Positions 44,861 through 55,834 of a stretch of DNA of 64,000 nucleotides are shown here, piece by piece. The stretch lies in contig JAHEWK010000001.1 in NCBI GenBank assembly GCA_020740775.1, positions 3,782,001 through 3,846,000 of the forward strand, read 5' to 3'. A model generated the notes under the pieces. The model searched no databases. It was not told the origin of the DNA and saw only the letters and a program-made list of their open reading frames with translations. This DNA is from Ilyonectria destructans (Eukaryota > Ascomycota > Sordariomycetes > Hypocreales > Nectriaceae). Position numbers and translations under genes: made by a program. Within the stretch, counting starts at the first letter, position 1. Each line of letters starts with the position of its first letter.

Positions 44861-47184
44861 ATGAACTCTCCTCGGCGGCATCACCGTCGCCATCGCCGGT
44901 CGAGGATCAACAATCACCAACCCTTTGGCCAAATCAGCAAAGGGATTCCGGTTGCCAACCCAGACGGAAACCATCATGTTCAATCATGGCTGGACAAGGT
45001 TCACGATTGTCGAAAGGAAGTTGCAGAGAAGACTCTCTGGCAGGACGGTTCAAATGATGATGAAGATGACTACCAACGCCACAAACCAACATGGCGCCCG
45101 AACAACCTCCCAGTTGCGCGTGTCGCTCTCGACAATCGCGCCAAACCCCAGCAGCGGGCGCATCACTTCCATGATGACATCACCATCGCTACAAGTCCAG
45201 CTGGTTCAAGAAATGGCGCCAGTTCTGACACACGATCCAACCATGTTTCCAAAACTACGTACCACGAAGAAAATAAAGCGAGGAGGCGCCGATCACCATC
45301 ACAGGACTCTCGACGTTCCCTCTCGGATGAATCGGTGTTTGAAAGGCGACCCAGGCGAAAAACTCGTTCTAGTCGGTACGAAGTGAAAAAGGAAAGGGTC
45401 CAAGACAATGTGGAGGCAAAGGGAAAGAAGCGGCAAACACGTGCATCTAGACATCAACTTCGGTCCAGTCGAGATGTTCTAGATAACTTCACATCTGGAG
45501 CCATCGCTGACAAAAGATTAATAGTGAGAATAGGGTGTGCTAGGGTCGTTCCAGCAGAAAATGTTAACCATATTTCAGATGAAAACGAACTTGACAGCAG
45601 GTCTGTTCTTGAATGGCAGAAGTTCCACCCAGCCAAACAAATGTGCGTGCAGCATCACCCCTTGAGTTCCACTCCCTGACACAAACAGTGAGTGATCTGG
45701 CTTTCAATGCCATGGGCTTCCTAGAGCCGCGAGAAGGTTCAACACTCCACAAAGACGGGAGTTTGGATTTCACGGAACGACTTTGTGACAGCACTGTCAC
45801 TGCCCTTGATCAAGACGGCCATGTTGGTCTGAGAGACGGTAATGAGGAATTTTGTTTAACCATTCAACCCTCGGCCAAGATCAACACATCGTCAAGCTCC
45901 AATCTTCCTCTGAGAAATGTAGTCTCCCAGCAACAAGAGGGAATTCTGGCGACCGATCATGGAGAGGCACAACAAGGACCTCAAATTGAACAACCAGTGC
46001 ACAAGGATAGCAGCACTTTGACAAGTAAAATCGACAGCGGGAAAGCGACAACTTGTTATGTCCCTGGCACGGATCTACTCGATTCGCAGCAAGGTCATTC
46101 GTTTGCAAGAATTGTTCCACGATCCACTTCCATGTCCCAAACACCAGAATACATAACCCGGGCATTGATCGAGACAGGGGTCTACGATGGTACAGAGATT
46201 CAGCTCGATAAATTGAAGGTCCGACCAAGCAATCAAATAGCCCAAGATGCACAAGGTGTCAAGGACTCGAGGGGAGATTTTGGGAACAAAACCCCCACTC
46301 CCCGTGCGATCACATACGAAGACAAGGGCGTCATGGTGTCCCCATGGTCGCAGTCGTCGAGGGGGCATCTCCCAGGGCTTCCATCTCAAGACATCGATCA
46401 ACATGACACCAAGGAAATCGGAGAAGATGCAGGCGCAGGTCATCTTCACAAGTCGGATAATATCCACTTGAGCGTTGGTCTCGAAAGAATCCGCTCTCCT
46501 TATCACGAGGAGCCCATTGAGGCCAGGGAGGCTCAGAACGTGCTTCCAGAGCACACACATCCAGTCGGCTTCAACACGGCTGAGTCTCGAACCTGGGCCA
46601 ACCCAGAACCAAGGGTATCTTCTGAGACGGTAAATGGAGGAAATACATTTGCCCGCACTACTGTACATGATGAGAGGATCGCGGAGAATATGAGCTCGAG
46701 TTTCTGGCAACGCCAACCATGGAATCCACCGGCGCTGTATGGCACAGCAGTGCCTCGCGACAGGCAGCACATTCATGAACCTCTCGCATCATTCGGGTTT
46801 GCCACTAGCGATCGCTCATCAAGGTGGGAGCCACAGTCAAGACTTCGATCAAAGGTTTACTCCGCACCCTTGGGATACCCCGATTTCTTTTCTCTTCAAA
46901 CTTGGCGAGGGGAAAATCTCAAACAAGCTGACCAAGGGGAGTTTTTACTTGGAAGTTCACTGCAGTCGCCAGCGCGGAACAGTACTAATGAGAATATGAA
47001 AGAATTCATTGAGCGAATCGAGGCTGAGTCGTTGCTGAAGTGGGACGACGCACAATACTGGCAAGAGACGATTGATGATGAAGGCGAGCAAGGTGTTAAC
47101 CGCTATGATCATCAATATGATGCCCGGGACGGCAACGAAGATGTTGAAACACCTTTTTTCTGGCAACCAAACTGTTTCATATAA
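44861..47184 (+). CDS. Large disordered protein, lineage-specific, unknown function
   Basis: The preferred model has three exons, 44861-45523, 45579-45642 and 45689-47184, giving 740 residues. Introns are 55 bp (GTGAGA..TTTCAG) and 46 bp (GTGCGT..AACAG); together they join two long frames that are otherwise out of phase. The N-terminal part is very basic (MNSPRRHHRRHRRSR) with Arg/Ser-rich patches, suggesting a nuclear or RNA-linked protein. The centre is polar without motifs. The C-terminus (about the last 60 residues, from MKEFIERIEAESLLKWDD to FFWQPNCFI) looks folded and may be the only conserved part. Codon use is visibly less GC-biased than in neighbours, as in fast-evolving genes. I do not recognise the family. 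Other splice choices around 45520-45690 are possible. Confidence 0.6.
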
Positions 47185-47256
47185 CATGTTATGAATGAAT
47201 TGATGTCACGCCGACAGACGGGTATACATAGAGAGTGGCTGTGCTAGCACTGATAT

Positions 47257-48276
47257 TTATTCGGGCTCCTGATCCTGCCATTTCGCTCGCAAGCTCTGTA
47301 CATCAAATCCACATTGTTCGGCTTTTGCGATGACGGCGTTGGCTTTACCGACAACAGGAGCATCAATCATCTTACCGTCCAGTGTCCAGGCTCCCCTTCC
47401 CAAGACGTCGGCCTTGTCGTCAGCGATGGAGACTCTCACGGCCCACTCAACCTCTTTTTGGTCGGGAGCAAACATGCGCTGAACAGTTTCGACCTGGCTC
47501 GGGTGTATGCACTGCTTTCCATTGAAGCCCAGAGCCTTGCCGCCGGCGCATTCTTCCTCGAGCGTCCTGATACCCTCGTCTCCTCGGTACGAGGTACAAA
47601 CCAGGTCGATGGCGCTAGGTAACTCGGCGGCACGAGCGGCAGTAACAATAGCTGACCTAGCGTAGAGGAACTCGGTCAAAGAGGGAGTGCGCGTCAAAGA
47701 CAGATCAAGAGCGAAGTCCTCAGCGGCGAAGATGAAGCCGCTCAGGTAGGGCGAGGCCTTGCAAATGGCAGGCAGATCCATGACGGCGCGGGCCGACTCG
47801 ATGAGAGCGATGATCTTGATGGGGTTGGGAGCATCATCCGTGGCGTGGCGGTCAGGGGCGACATGCCGCAGGACGTCGGTGACGAAGGTGAGGTCGGCCG
47901 CTGAGTTGACCTTTGGGACGACGACGGCGTCAACGTGGGGTAGCGGGGCTAGGGAGGAGAGGTCGGCGAGGGCGTACGGCGTGGATACGGCGTTGATTCG
48001 GACGGCGAGCTCTGCGATTGAGGTCGGGCGGGCCTGGAGGCTGGAGATGTGGGCGCGCAAGTTGTCGCGGGCTTGAAGCTTGAGGCCCGGCGTGACGGAG
48101 TCTTCCAGATCGTAGGTGACGTTGTCGGAGTGGAGGCCCAGAGACTTTGTGAGCATCTTCTGGGAGGAGCCCGGGACTGAGTTGAATGATTAGTTGACGG
48201 TGTTCAATTGGTGAAGAGAAGGATTGTTACCGTAGAGGAGGGAGCGACGAATGATGGATGGTGATCTCGCCGCCAT
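47257..48276 (-). CDS. HpcH/HpaI aldolase family, citrate-lyase-beta-like (CLYBL type)
   Basis: Two exons, 48276-48231 and 48176-47257, are joined over a 54-bp intron (GTAACA..CTCAG), giving 321 residues. The family is a TIM barrel that cleaves or forms C-C bonds in CoA esters; CLYBL acts as a citramalyl-CoA lyase / malate synthase in mitochondria. Visible signatures are SLLYVPGS (13-20, formed by the splice), YDLEDSV with its metal-binding acids, the Arg in VRINAV, VVVPKV, ALIES, FAAEDFALD and CIHPSQV. The short basic N-terminus (ARSPSIIRRS) could be a weak mitochondrial signal. The substrate is not determined. The stop codon lies 72 bp from the convergent gene ending at 47184. Confidence 0.9.
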
Positions 48277-48963
48277 GGTGATGGTGTTGTTGGTGATGTC
48301 GTCACCGGCTTTCACTCTCGGGTTCGCAGAGTTGTGTCGACCTCACTCAAGTATGAACGAATCGAGACAGTCAAGCAGTGGATATATATATCTTGTTCAT
48401 GTGCACATGTTTAAATGAGAATTGAAAACAAACCCGGCAGAGAGAATATGGGAGAATGGAGATGATATGTACCTGGCCAAGATGCCGAGGAAGAGGCGTC
48501 GTTGAGTATTATGCCGACTCTCACGACTTATAAGCCGAGACTCGTCCGTCGACTTTGGTTCCCGAACAATGACACCCGCCTGCAGCTTCCTCCGGTAGCG
48601 CACTAATCTCCCGTGCTCGAGATGCCAGCAGCGGGTTCTGCCAGGCTACACCGCCCAGTTTGCCCCTGTAGTTTCAGCGTCGCAGAGGGAGCTTACGGCA
48701 GACGAAGCACAGGTACCCTGCCCGACCCTTAGCTCCAGCTCAGCCGCTCCGCTGGAAAGATTCCAGGTGTTCAATCGACGACCCGAACGACTGACGACGA
48801 CTCTCCAGACAAAACCACCCACCTTCTTTCGGCCATCATCACCGCCAGCAAACGCCCGCCTCCCGCTCGCTCCTCGACCGCCCCGCGCGCATTCACTTGC
48901 GAACGCCGCGTTCTCCCTCGAAACTCGTCCTCTCCCAGATAGCTCCTCTTCGCCCCCTTCGCC
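48277..48963. promoter_or_regulatory. Divergent promoter region, CLYBL-type gene / TVP23
   Basis: 687 bp between divergent start codons. The last ~200 bp before 48964 are C-rich leader-like sequence. No factor site could be named. Confidence 0.45.
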
Positions 48964-49852
48964 ATGGACGCTCCCGAAGCCGCGCAGGGCTCCCTGAGCT
49001 GGCGCCTCAGCGCGCATCCCATCACGCTCCTGACCTTCCTGGGCTTCCGGATATGTGAGTGCCTTGGCCCCTGGGTTTCCTCTCCGCCCGATGCCGACGT
49101 TTCCTGGAGCAATTGCTGATCCGTTGTGCGCGCCTGTAGCAAGCGTCCTCGTCTACTTCCTCGGTCTTTGGCTGACAAGCAGCATGTGCGTCTCCCTCCC
49201 CTCCTCTTCCTCCTTATCCTCCTCGACGACACGACACGACACGAGCATGCCCACGAGCACAAGATGCGATCCCTCCGCTAACACGTTGCCCCTTCCAGGA
49301 TCATGATCTTCATCATCACCATCCTCCTCCTCGCCAGCGACTTCTACTACCTCAAGAACATCGCCGGCCGCCGCCTCGTGGGCCTGCGCTGGTGGAACGA
49401 AGTCGACCCCCAGACGGGCGACTCGCAGTGGGTGTTTGAGAGCAGCGAGCCGGGCTCCAAGGACATCACCCCCACCGACAGCCGCTTCTTCTGGCTCGCC
49501 CTGTACATCCAGCCCATGTTGTGGGTGCTGATGTTTATCCTGGCCCTGGTCCAGCTGCAGTTCCTCTGGCTGCCCCTCGTCAGTACGTCAACCCTCTCTC
49601 TCTTCCTTTCCTCGCTTCGTCAAACGACAGTTCTCGCCGTGTTCCGAGAAATCCGTTATTTTTATGTACACGCCGAGCTAACAAAGCCCTTCACCAGTCA
49701 TCGCCCTCGTGCTGACCATTATGAACACCCTGGCCTTCTCCCGATGCGACAAGTTCAGCCAGGCATCCAACATGGCAGGCAGCGCCTTTGGCGGCAACAT
49801 TGCCACCAGCATCGCCAGCAACATGGTCGGTCGCTGGTTCACGCGCAGTTAA
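48964..49852 (+). CDS. TVP23: TVP23, Golgi membrane protein (DUF846)
   Basis: Four exons, 48964-49054, 49140-49185, 49299-49582 and 49698-49852, give 191 residues, the family's normal length. Introns are 85, 113 and 115 bp. The protein has about four membrane segments: [13 protein letters not shown] with [28 protein letters not shown], the [27 protein letters not shown] region, and [16 protein letters not shown]. The family motif [18 protein letters not shown] sits between them. Yeast Tvp23 is a late-Golgi/tubulovesicular component that interacts with Yip proteins in vesicle traffic. The C-terminus ([20 protein letters not shown]) is cytosolic. Confidence 0.94.
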
Positions 49853-50596
49853 AGTGCTGCGACGAACTGGCGGCGGAAAATGACAGGGGGCATGCCACGA
49901 TAGGAAATGTCGCGAAGCACTTTCCTGGAGCTTCGGCTGTGTAGAATGAGGCTCTTCTCTTTTTTTATTATCTCTAGGTACCCGGGTTAGACAAGTCTCT
50001 CAAGGGGCGAGGCTTGCGGTTAAGCACCCGTTGTATTATCATTATTTTTAACATCCTGTATTCACGGTTTTTACAAGGAGTCGCAGATGGGTCGAGGGTC
50101 TGGTTTTATCTTTCTGTGTTTCGTCGCAATATCAAATATCATTAGCCTGAATCTCTTGGGTATTGCCCCTGACTTGCGCAATTGGGCTGAGGGATCTTTA
50201 TTTTGTCATGTACGCACACCTACAAGGGCAACGCGAAACAAATCATGTACACTCGACGAAGAATACTAAATGGTCTTTTTTTACTCTCTCTCCCTCCTCT
50301 CTCTGTCTCTCTCTCTTCATCATCTCGTATCGCAACCATGGTATTTCTCCAAACCAACTATCGACCTCCCCGCCATTCAAAAGTACCCCAACCGGACAGG
50401 CATCGGGTATGTTAACGTTAAGTAAGATGAACGAACGAAGGGTAATAATAGAACAGCCAGTTCTGAAAGCGACAACCAAACGCAAGGCAACAAACAACTG
50501 GTCCAAAAACTCCAAGCCCCATGACTCGCAAAAACATGACATCCACCATCTTGGCCGGCATGGCAATGACTGATCCTTCCATTGCAGGAGGCGGAA
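49853..50596. other. Convergent 3' flanks
   Basis: Between TVP23 (+) and the single-TM gene (-). A C/T-rich tract (50280-50325) is present. No gene was seen. Confidence 0.5.
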
Positions 50597-51858
50597 CTAC
50601 CGTCTCGCCGCACGTTCGATTTCATCGTCTAGCTGCCGCTCCTCCTCCTCCAGTCTGCGAATCTCGTCGGCCGTCATACCGTCCTCCACAAGATGCGCCA
50701 CATTAGTCGACACGCCCTGTGGTGTCTGGGCACCGCTAGCGCTGCGTCCGCCCTGGGATCCCCCGGTAGACGTTCGAGGGAGGCCACGCTCCACCGGAGC
50801 GATGGCTGGTTCGTCTCTGGCCGTGCTCTCAATAGGAATGTTGTGGGTACCATTCTCATCAGAGTAGGGTGAGTTAGGTGAGTCGGTGGTGCGGCCATGC
50901 GTCTCCTTGTCCGCTATGTAAGCGTTGCCTGAGTCGGTAGCAGTGTAGCCGCCTGCGAGCTTCTTGTTCTGGCGGCGTTTGCGGAGGAAGAACCAAATCA
51001 TGGCGCCAATGAGGATAGCACCAATGATAGCACCCACGGCAATTCCAGCAATAGCACCTGTAGCGAGGCCCCCGCCCTTGGAGGATTTGCTGTTGTTGGT
51101 GGTGGAGGCAGACGTGGTGGATTCTGTGTCGGTGCTGCCTGTGGTGCCACCGGTGCCATTTGAAGCGTCAGTTGCCGTGGCCGTGGCACTGCTGACAACC
51201 TCAGCCGAGGGCGACTGGGCATTTGCAGAGCTGACGACTGCCGAAGCCTCAGGTTTATCATTCAAGTTATCCACGACGGCGAAGAACTCAGACGATGAGG
51301 TTCCAGTGAGGTTTTCGACATCGAAATTCATGATGAGGCGCATAGCGTTCTTGGTATAGTTGGCGAGCGTCGTATGGAACAAGCTGAAATTGAGCGTTGC
51401 GCCGTCACGAGTAACTAAATGAGGAATACACTGTCAACAGGAACCGGGAGATGGGAGGAAGTATTGCCACACTTACCATCGGCAAAGGGTCCATCAATTT
51501 TCGCAGAATCGTCTGAGACGAATGTGGCATTGCTGATCGTTGCGTATTCGTCGCCATTCCAACCTTGCCAAATAAGGTAGTTAAGCGTGGTATTTTCTGT
51601 GACAGTGTACAAGATTTCGGGTGATTTCTCGCTTTTAAGAAAGACGATGGCATTTGACGTGTCAGTAAAGACAACGTACTGGGGATCAGAGTCAGAGGTC
51701 CCGGTCCCGGTGTCAGCCCCTCCACTCCCAGCACCACTATTGCTGTTTTCAGTATTCTTGGGTAGGTTGGCACTGGCGGTGCTGGTGCTGCCCTCGTTTT
51801 GGTTCAAGAGGACGTCGCTCCCACCGTCGTTCATCTGGTCCAGGCCCGTGCCTTGCAT
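50597..51858 (-). CDS. Single-pass membrane protein with Ser/Thr-rich ectodomain
   Basis: Two exons, 51858-51477 and 51414-50597, are joined over a 62-bp intron (GTAAGT..TTTAG), giving 399 residues. Residues 1-245 form an ectodomain with several N-glycosylation sequons (NTT, NAT, NFS, NYT, NLT) and a long Ser/Thr/Ala/Gly stalk. One transmembrane helix follows at about 246-273 (AIAGIAVGAIIGAILIGAMIW), then the basic stop-transfer FFLRKRRQNKK and a polar tail with a C-terminal coiled coil (EIRRLEEEERQLDDEIERA). This layout resembles fungal cell-wall sensors, an inference from architecture only. No signal peptide follows the chosen Met, so the protein may insert N-out without one, or an upstream exon may have been missed. 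Confidence 0.72.
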
Positions 51859-54800
51859 ACTGGCTGCCAGTCGAGTCAATGACTAATTAATCGTAGTGGT
51901 GTATTAAGAAAAACCCAGGGCAAGCCGAGGTCGGTGGATGACGGGTTGTTGGTGTCGAGATATTTTCGGTTTCCACTCTAAAGGCACATCTGGTTGTCGA
52001 GGTTCGCAGAAGGGATCGATCGAATCGTTGAAGGTGTAGTTGTTGGTGGTGGTTCTTGATGGATGTCGTCGATGTCGTCAGCACCGGCGTCACGATATCA
52101 TACAGACGATTGCCAGCAGGCGAAGACCAGAGCGGGTGGTCTGTCTGTTCACCGGTGGAGGTTTGACGGAGTGAGGGTGGTGGTGAGAGAAGGAGTACAG
52201 ACAGGCTGACGGGGGGAGGCCAGGAAACAAAGCGCCGGGCAACTGAAAGGAAGGAAGGGACCCAGTGCGAATGAGTGTGGGCAGGCCACTGCGGGCGAGC
52301 GTGAGAGACTGAGTGACCTTGCTGCGGGAACTATCAGAGCGCTAGCCTGGTGCCGAGCCTGGTCTGCCTGGTCGTGTCTGGTCTGGATTGATGATGGGCT
52401 GGATGGATGGGCTTGGACGGATGGGCTTGGACGGGCTGGGGCTGGACTTGGAACTAGCAGGCCGGGCTGGGGAGGGAGGGTTACGAGGTATGGAGTAGGT
52501 ACGTAGAGTAGAGCGCTGGATGTACTTGGGCGAGCTGAGCCAGTGTCAACCTGTGTACCGGTAGTATGTATTGGGAAATAACGGACAACAACGACACATC
52601 AGAGACAGAGACAGAGACAAGAGGCAGAGACAACAAGAGGCAGACAGACAATCGGTGGCTTGGTTGTCAAACATGACCTACCCGCACTGTACGCCTCCAT
52701 CGGGCTTACAGGGCGTAATCAGCGCAGCGCACGCATCGCCCGCATCGCCCGCCAAGGGCACCGTGGTGGACGCCGTGGCCTGTGTTCCATTGTTCCAGCC
52801 CTTGCACTGCATGTAAGACGGAGTCCCGCGAAGCGTCCAGGGAGCGCCCAAGGGTCAGCCCCGACACAGCTCGTCGTCAGCCAGGCTGAAATAGAGCCAA
52901 CCGACGGAGGGCGTGGGGGCCGGCGACAGGGGGTGGTCATATAGCGCATATAGCGCAATGGAGCGAGGGCACAGGCTGCGAGCCGTCAGCCCAACGGACA
53001 TGGGGAGTGCGAACAGCGGTCCGTAGGAGCACAGTCTGCCCCGGTAGTCAACCAGCCAATCAGCCATTAGGCCGCGCAGAAGGGAGAGAGAGCTGATGGG
53101 CTTCCAGAGAGCCGATGGGGCTGGGGCAAGCCCGGGGCGGCGCCGCAACGCACCCAGCGCGCAACTTGGCATGGGGGCATGGCCTGGAGGGTCCACCGGT
53201 ACTTGGGCTTATGGTACAGTTTGTCTGCTAATGAATTGAACTGCTTCGCTTCACTTCGCCCGCAGGTCTGGATAAAGTGGCAACAAAAAGTGTTTGGTCC
53301 AGCCAACTGGTGGTCAATCAACTCCCAAACCATCACCTCACACACAGCCCCCGGTCGCTCTGTTCGCGGCCAGCCGGTCGGGGCCCAACAACGGCCGCGG
53401 GATCGTCGTCAATCAAGCAATACCACCAGATCCATGTACCGTTGGACAACTTAGAAGGGGGGCGGTGCTGCGCCGGGGCTCCAGTTTAATTTCCTGCCCT
53501 ACGGCCCTATGCCCTATAAGACTCCGCGACAACACTCCGCGACGCCCCCGTGCTGGGGCAGAAGGCGGGCATCCACTGCGGCTGACAACTCAACTCGCGC
53601 AGCCGGGAAGCCGGGGGTGATGGGCTTGCTGTACAGTGCGGCTTTGCACCGTGGTCCGCCGTGTTACTATGAATGGATTTCCCAGAGGCAGTCGAGCGCC
53701 CGGCTGCTACGCCAGACAGACATGACAATCCAGGTACGATGTACGCACGCCGGAGCATAACTTACGTACCAACGTCTAGTCTTCAAGTGGCCGGTCCGTC
53801 GTTCGGCTGTCCATCCGTCCCCTGCACGTTTTTTCTTCCCATCGTTTCGCCTTGGCGCCGGACCCTTGTCGCTCTGTCCGACCCATTGAGACGGAGTAGT
53901 TAGTCCTATGTATATTTGCTGAAGACACGACGGGCACCGACAAAGGAGGAATAAGAAAATACATTCCTCTCCTGCTTTTCATGGCGGAGGCTTTGCAAAC
54001 GCCCTCGGGCTTTAACAGGCCAGCCTCCGTCCCCCCCAGGCCGAAGACCGAAGACCAGGGGGGGATGAGAAGCACGGAGGCTTGGAGGTCTGAGGCTTGG
54101 CGGGGGTGGGCTGCCAATAGTCGAAAGCCGCCCTGCTCACATGGATGTCATGGGATTGGCCCCCAAAAACGGCGCCTGCACTGTCGTCTCATGGGCGGTC
54201 GATGGGATGGAGGATCGTCTGGATGGGCTGTGGCGGTGGTGGTTCTAGGTGTCGAGGTCTGGCCTGTTACGGGGCGACCTATGAGGAGCCGATTGTCGTT
54301 GACGACGTGCAGGTATGAGGTGGGTGTTGTCGAGGGTTGGTGTTGGTGATGGTGTTGATGATGGAGTGGCAGTGGCAGTGACAGTGATAGTGACAGTTGG
54401 TGGTGGCGGGGTGCCCAGAGCCTCCAACATTCCTCCCATCCACCCACCCACCCATCCATCCATACCTTACCGCAACAACCGACCATCGATTGAAACCCCG
54501 TATTTGCGGAGAATACCTACAGAGTAAGCGGTAGCAGGGCTCGCTCTTACATCTTACTTATGCTCTAGTCCCCCTCCTTCCCTTCGCGGTCTAAAAGCCC
54601 GCCCACCGCAAGTAATCAACGAGCCTGGCCTGGCCCAGTCAATCGCCGACGTCGATCACTCCGGCTTTTCCTCTCGAGCATCGCCATCGGCATCGCCACC
54701 CTCGATGGACCCTTGGACCACCCATGGACCCATTGCTGCATCTAGAAAAATCCTTCTCGCCGGTGCAGTGTACTTACTGTACGCGCTGCAGCTTGAGAAG

Positions 54801-55834
54801 CTTGCGCAGCTTGCATGTTCCAGGTTCAAGGGTCGTCGTTTCAGTGCTGTTGGTTTCTATCCGCCCAGGTTACCGTTTAAGGCCGGCGAATCGCCCATCT
54901 ACGCATAATTATCCATCCATCCACCACGCATCGGTGCGTACGCGCCATCAACGAACAAAACCCCATCCCAGCAACCGATCACCTCCAGCAGAGCCGCTTC
55001 CGTCTGGTCTTCGTTTCGTATTTTTCTTCCATCCGTTCATCGTCTCCCCCGCCATCTCCTCCGTAAGCATAATCCCTCGAATCAGAGAACCGGACTGTGT
55101 CATCCTCCGTCGCCCCACGGCTGCGACCGCCCCCTTTTGCATCTTGTCCTACCCTACAATTCACCTCGCCACTCTCACTAAACAGCCTCTTTCTTGTCTC
55201 AGTCTCCCCCTTCTTCGAGTGATGCGACGGTGCGGTCGGTCAATTACCCGACCCGGAGGTGAGTTTCGGCTCTCTCATCCGTGGTTAGGTGTGCCATATG
55301 CCGCGTGCTAGACGATATACATTACCGTACTTAGATTCAACGTCTCCATACACTGTGCTACATCGTCCCAATTCCTAGGGTGTGCCAACCAACAACCGCA
55401 CTTGTATGACCTTAATCGAGCCGAGTGGCATTTACAGTTATTTATTGGAGATTAAAATATTTCTATATTTGGTAACCTTGCTGTATGCATACTGTAGAAC
55501 CGTGCATGGACTCGTGCTCTGCGGTGCCGTGCGTTTGTGCTTTGTGGCAGCATCCTCTCTCCCCCACATCTTCCTCTTCTCTCATCCGCTTGTCTGTCCC
55601 ATATGTGCCTGGGCCCAACGCTTCTTGTTGCAGTGAACAAGATCCAAAGCCACACCTAGTCCCCTGGTCCCCTCGCACCAAAAAAGGTAATCAAGCATCG
55701 TTTAACTCATCAATCAAAAACGCCAGTCAATGCCAACGCTGCCCACCAGCGTCCGAGCGGTCGTCTGATTTTCTCCTTTCCTGCCCGTCGCTTGATACCC
55801 CATATAACATTGATTCCCCTCCTCTGGAGGCTGT
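51859..55834. other. 4.0-kb gene-free region
   Basis: It holds the upstream side of the membrane-protein gene and the 3' flank of the DUF726 gene. It is rich in short iterations: GGGCTTGGACGGAT-like at 52400-52440, GACAGA at 52597-52650 and GGCAGTGAC-like at 54360-54400. No coding or RNA gene is supported. Confidence 0.5.
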
